Below, one piece after another: positions 62,501 through 64,000 of a DNA stretch of 64,000 nucleotides. The translations under genes were made by a program, and so were the position numbers. The stretch's first letter is position 1. The number at the start of each line of letters is the position of its first letter. The notes beneath the pieces are model-generated. The model made no database searches. It was given only the letters and a program-made list of their open reading frames with translations, and was not told where the DNA came from. The DNA comes from an uncultured Lachnospiraceae bacterium (GTDB lineage: Bacteria > Bacillota > Clostridia > Lachnospirales > Lachnospiraceae): positions 1-64,000 of the forward strand of contig CAJUFN010000003.1 of the NCBI GenBank assembly GCA_910585545.1. The letters are read 5' to 3'.

Positions 62501-64000
62501 CCGGATTCTTTTCCGTTGTGATCAAGACATGGTTTACCGTTTCTTTTCCTTTCCCGGTGTTGATTTCCACGCTGCCATAGCTATACTCTGTCGTCCAGTT
62601 CTTTGACAAGTCATCTTTCTGGATTCCTTCTTTTACCAGACGGTTCATATTGTCATAGCCATAGGTATAGACCGTTCCGTCCTCCGCAACTTCCTTTACA
62701 CGCGTGCCGTTGGCATCATATTCATATGTGATGACATCTGTAATTTCCCCCTGTTTTACGGTAATTTTTTTCACACGTCCAAATGGATCATATTCCGTCG
62801 TGGTAGCTGTTCCCATGGTGTCTGTGGAACTGATTTCACGCCCCATGATGTCGTATACGGTTGTGGTAGTTACCGTGTACTGACCGGATTTTTCTGTCTG
62901 TACTTCTGTTTTCTTGCCTGCTGCATCATAGGTATAGGTCGTCTCCGTAGAGGTGTCGTTGGCGCTGTCATTGATATAATACTCACGCTCGGACTTAATC
63001 TCACCTTTTATCTTGCCGGCTATCGGATCATCCACTTCATAATAAGTCGTCTCTACGACACGTCCGTCAATGGCATCATAAGAACGGATGACATTTCCAT
63101 AGCTGTCATAGGTGTATCTTTCATCTAAGACAAAATATCCTTCTGCATTCACTTCCTGATATCCAACCGGATAATCTCTTAAATGCTCCGGTGCATTCGG
63201 ATCATAAATATACGTACATTTAACACCATCTTCATCCACTTCTTCTGTGATACTTTCCCTGTTGGAATATTTTGTCGTATCTGTTTTTTCTGTTGTCTTT
63301 TCTACGACTTTTTGCCCTTCTAATTCCTGATATACGGTAGAATAGATCGATTTTGTACGCAGATTGTCTGTATATTCATAGGTGACAGAACTTCCCTTGC
63401 TGTCTACCATCTGGATGCTGTTACCGGAAGAAGGCTCGAATGTATTCGTTTCCAGCAAAATGCGCTCTGTTTTGTCGTTCTCGTTTACTTCTTTGTACGC
63501 GGTTGTCTTATTATGCTCGGTGTCATATTCAAGGGCAATCGCTTCCTGGTTTGGATATATGATCTTATCTGCCTTTTTCCCATCATATTCTATGGCGTAA
63601 ATATTTCCGCAGGCATCCGATATATCCGTCAGCTGCCTGTCTGCATTGTATCCAAGCGTCCACTCCCTGGTAGAGGTCTGGTCCGTTCCGGTTTTTACTA
63701 CCTTTGACAACCTTCCGTCACTATATTCGTAATTTACCTTACTGGTATCCGGCAGACGGACTTCTTTTACCGTAAGGACATCCGGCCTTGCTTTGCCTTT
63801 GATAAAATCTGCTTCCGTGTAATAGTCAAATTCCATCGTTAAGTTTTTACTTGTAATGACCTTTGCAAGAAGACCTTTATTTGTCTCATATTCAAACAAC
63901 AGGAAATTCCCGTTTGCTTCTGACATGTAGATCAGCTGACCGCTGGAGTTGAAGCGGTATTCTACATTGTCTTTTGTTTTCATCGTGAACTCACTGACCA
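59550..64000 (-). CDS. Rhs/YD-repeat polymorphic toxin, 5' end outside the window
   Basis: The frame is open to the right edge, so 1482 C-terminal residues are seen. Most is a ladder of YD repeats (for example YTYDAAGKKTEV, TEYDPFGRVKKI, YSYDARGRLIKT), which form the hollow Rhs shell. The hyperconserved core end ARYYDPEDGRFLSRDSYRG...NNPVNYEDPSG lies near 60320-60440. It is followed by a glycine-rich hydrophobic stretch, a Lys-rich linker and a tip of about 130 residues (from about 59940) with YEITWNKNINATQEV, ATKHMGEF and a final GWEIGINGDTGVIYHALYK. I do not recognise the tip. It should be a secreted or wall-associated contact toxin neutralised by the product of 59029-59538. Confidence 0.93.
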   Translation of the reverse strand, partial: VSEFTMKTKDNVEYRFNSSGQLIYMSEANGNFLLFEYETNKGLLAKVITSKNLTMEFDYYTEADFIKGKARPDVLTVKEVRLPDTSKVNYEYSDGRLSKVVKTGTDQTSTREWTLGYNADRQLTDISDACGNIYAIEYDGKKADKIIYPNQEAIALEYDTEHNKTTAYKEVNENDKTERILLETNTFEPSSGNSIQMVDSKGSSVTYEYTDNLRTKSIYSTVYQELEGQKVVEKTTEKTDTTKYSNRESITEEVDEDGVKCTYIYDPNAPEHLRDYPVGYQEVNAEGYFVLDERYTYDSYGNVIRSYDAIDGRVVETTYYEVDDPIAGKIKGEIKSEREYYINDSANDTSTETTYTYDAAGKKTEVQTEKSGQYTVTTTTVYDIMGREISSTDTMGTATTTEYDPFGRVKKITVKQGEITDVITYEYDANGTRVKEVAEDGTVYTYGYDNMNRLVKEGIQKDDLSKNWTTEYSYGSVEINTGKGKETVNHVLITTEKNPDGEIMEVTYTDTFGKIIRQKKDGLYVDYDYDTDGNVVASCQLGTDPDNENPIVTAYLYDKNGNAAGQILNPGYDAETNAFTVTSDSLTQQMTYDSTGNVLTTTDGEGNTTSYTYDANRRLTSVTEPEIAGEAASVTRYQYDQFDTSSKNGNTQNIVTDALGRTSVTTYNITMQPVSIADKGNGSVSAISTSYTYDSKGRTSKETDSLGTSRIFDYDGKDRVTTVHYKNASGAEVLRTNYTYDKSDNVTTMLDYTVSGTTATLYRYTQFKYDRLKRLTGVTELNTNKAPTAITAAEKEAHTTKYNYDIDGNLLSVVYPQLDWKVAALEYKYDTNKWLQGIEAVWKDGKKAIIRTYEYDAYGAVSAIKDYRAISDTGERVENPAYTTCSYTYDDCRRPATMSYMDSTEPGTVKESYTYSYDKNSRLVEETIQNLYPQSPSDCQNEVRRYSYDARGRLIKTEVEDLLDAADSYVTTYTYDAVGNRLTEEKSSAGTAETTRYTYNSLNQLLSSETKKADGTVTESKNYQYDANGNQLKAADSISKKETQNTYDPAGRLSTCTVRENGKTITQQTNQYNGSGTRIQKSENGTATNYYYSQGSVLYTEDGSGKGTSLNLHGTAGNIIATGRKTGSGEGYYYYHKDPAGSITNLRDASGASIVSYQYTDFGQTSIYGNADFYNEICYNEAIYDRSTGLYYLNARYYDPEDGRFLSRDSYRGNIKKPSTLHLYTYCANNPVNYEDPSGHIAISRIVGGIVGAAAGIFAGSKIAKKTKAKGWKKVAIIAGCAIGGAVVGAVVGPKVAKVAKKAVKVIKKKLPSKTKISKVKKAVEKPKKAVKKAVSKVKQAISKGKSKLSDVKSKLKAKRPGGKKNYSTNKGAKYEITWNKNINATQEVIEGTNIPKSFTIKGMKVNGNEVWVHGNATKHMGEFVKSAKSSIMVENELLLSFQDSLTKVLPKVQLGRNFFNIGGWEIGINGDTGVIYHALYK

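Overview
The window reads as chromosome of a low-GC, Gram-positive gut Clostridium, most likely a member of the Lachnospiraceae. Supporting signs are a secG-rnr-smpB/tmRNA neighbourhood, a PduL phosphotransacylase, a stand-alone IMP cyclohydrolase plus stand-alone AICAR formyltransferase instead of bifunctional PurH, a cell-wall-anchored sialidase with FIVAR modules, and strong AGGAGG-type ribosome binding sites. The genus is inference; no rRNA gene is present.

Housekeeping and metabolic half (1-30 kb). A three-repeat Ltp-type membrane protein is followed by tmRNA (promoter, RNA, terminator all visible) and, on the other strand, secG, a 41-bp tandem hairpin array, rnr, smpB and a small unknown gene: the trans-translation / RNA-quality-control set. 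RidA and PduL diverge from a shared promoter region. Then comes a hexuronate catabolic operon (TRAP transporter dctPQM, uxuA, uxaC, SDR-type uxuB) behind enolase, followed by a YitT protein, glmM, a MATE exporter, a COG2509-type flavoprotein, the split final purine steps, an EamA transporter, a 1585-residue surface sialidase, a lipoprotein and a low-molecular-weight tyrosine phosphatase.

Accessory half (30-64 kb). From 30 to 42.7 kb the window is defence-island-like: two separate xre - immA/irrE - PIN modules, each with its own promoter, flank a methyltransferase/PLD-helicase pair and a TetR/CPBP pair. An HTH-fused AAA protein and several broken genes follow (truncated xre, internally deleted AAA ATPase, frameshifted fic). 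A peptide-sensing type ABC exporter with a divergent two-component system and a MerR/TipAS regulator occupy 42.7-49.6 kb.

The last 12.5 kb is an Rhs/YD-repeat polymorphic toxin locus read right to left. The main rhs gene runs off the right edge and ends in an unrecognised toxin domain followed at once by a candidate immunity gene. After several immunity-type and membrane-protein genes comes a second, 5'-truncated rhs tail with a different, nuclease-like toxin tip and its own candidate immunity genes. Each cassette ends with a near-identical copy of a membrane-protein gene plus a non-coding element, so about 0.93 kb is duplicated.

That non-coding element is the most unusual object here. Three copies (about 6.93-7.12, 51.27-51.45 and 55.20-55.38 kb) share two nested long-range helices, and the diverged copy near 7 kb carries compensatory base changes that keep the inner helix paired. 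No transposase, integrase, CRISPR array, tRNA or rRNA gene was recognised.
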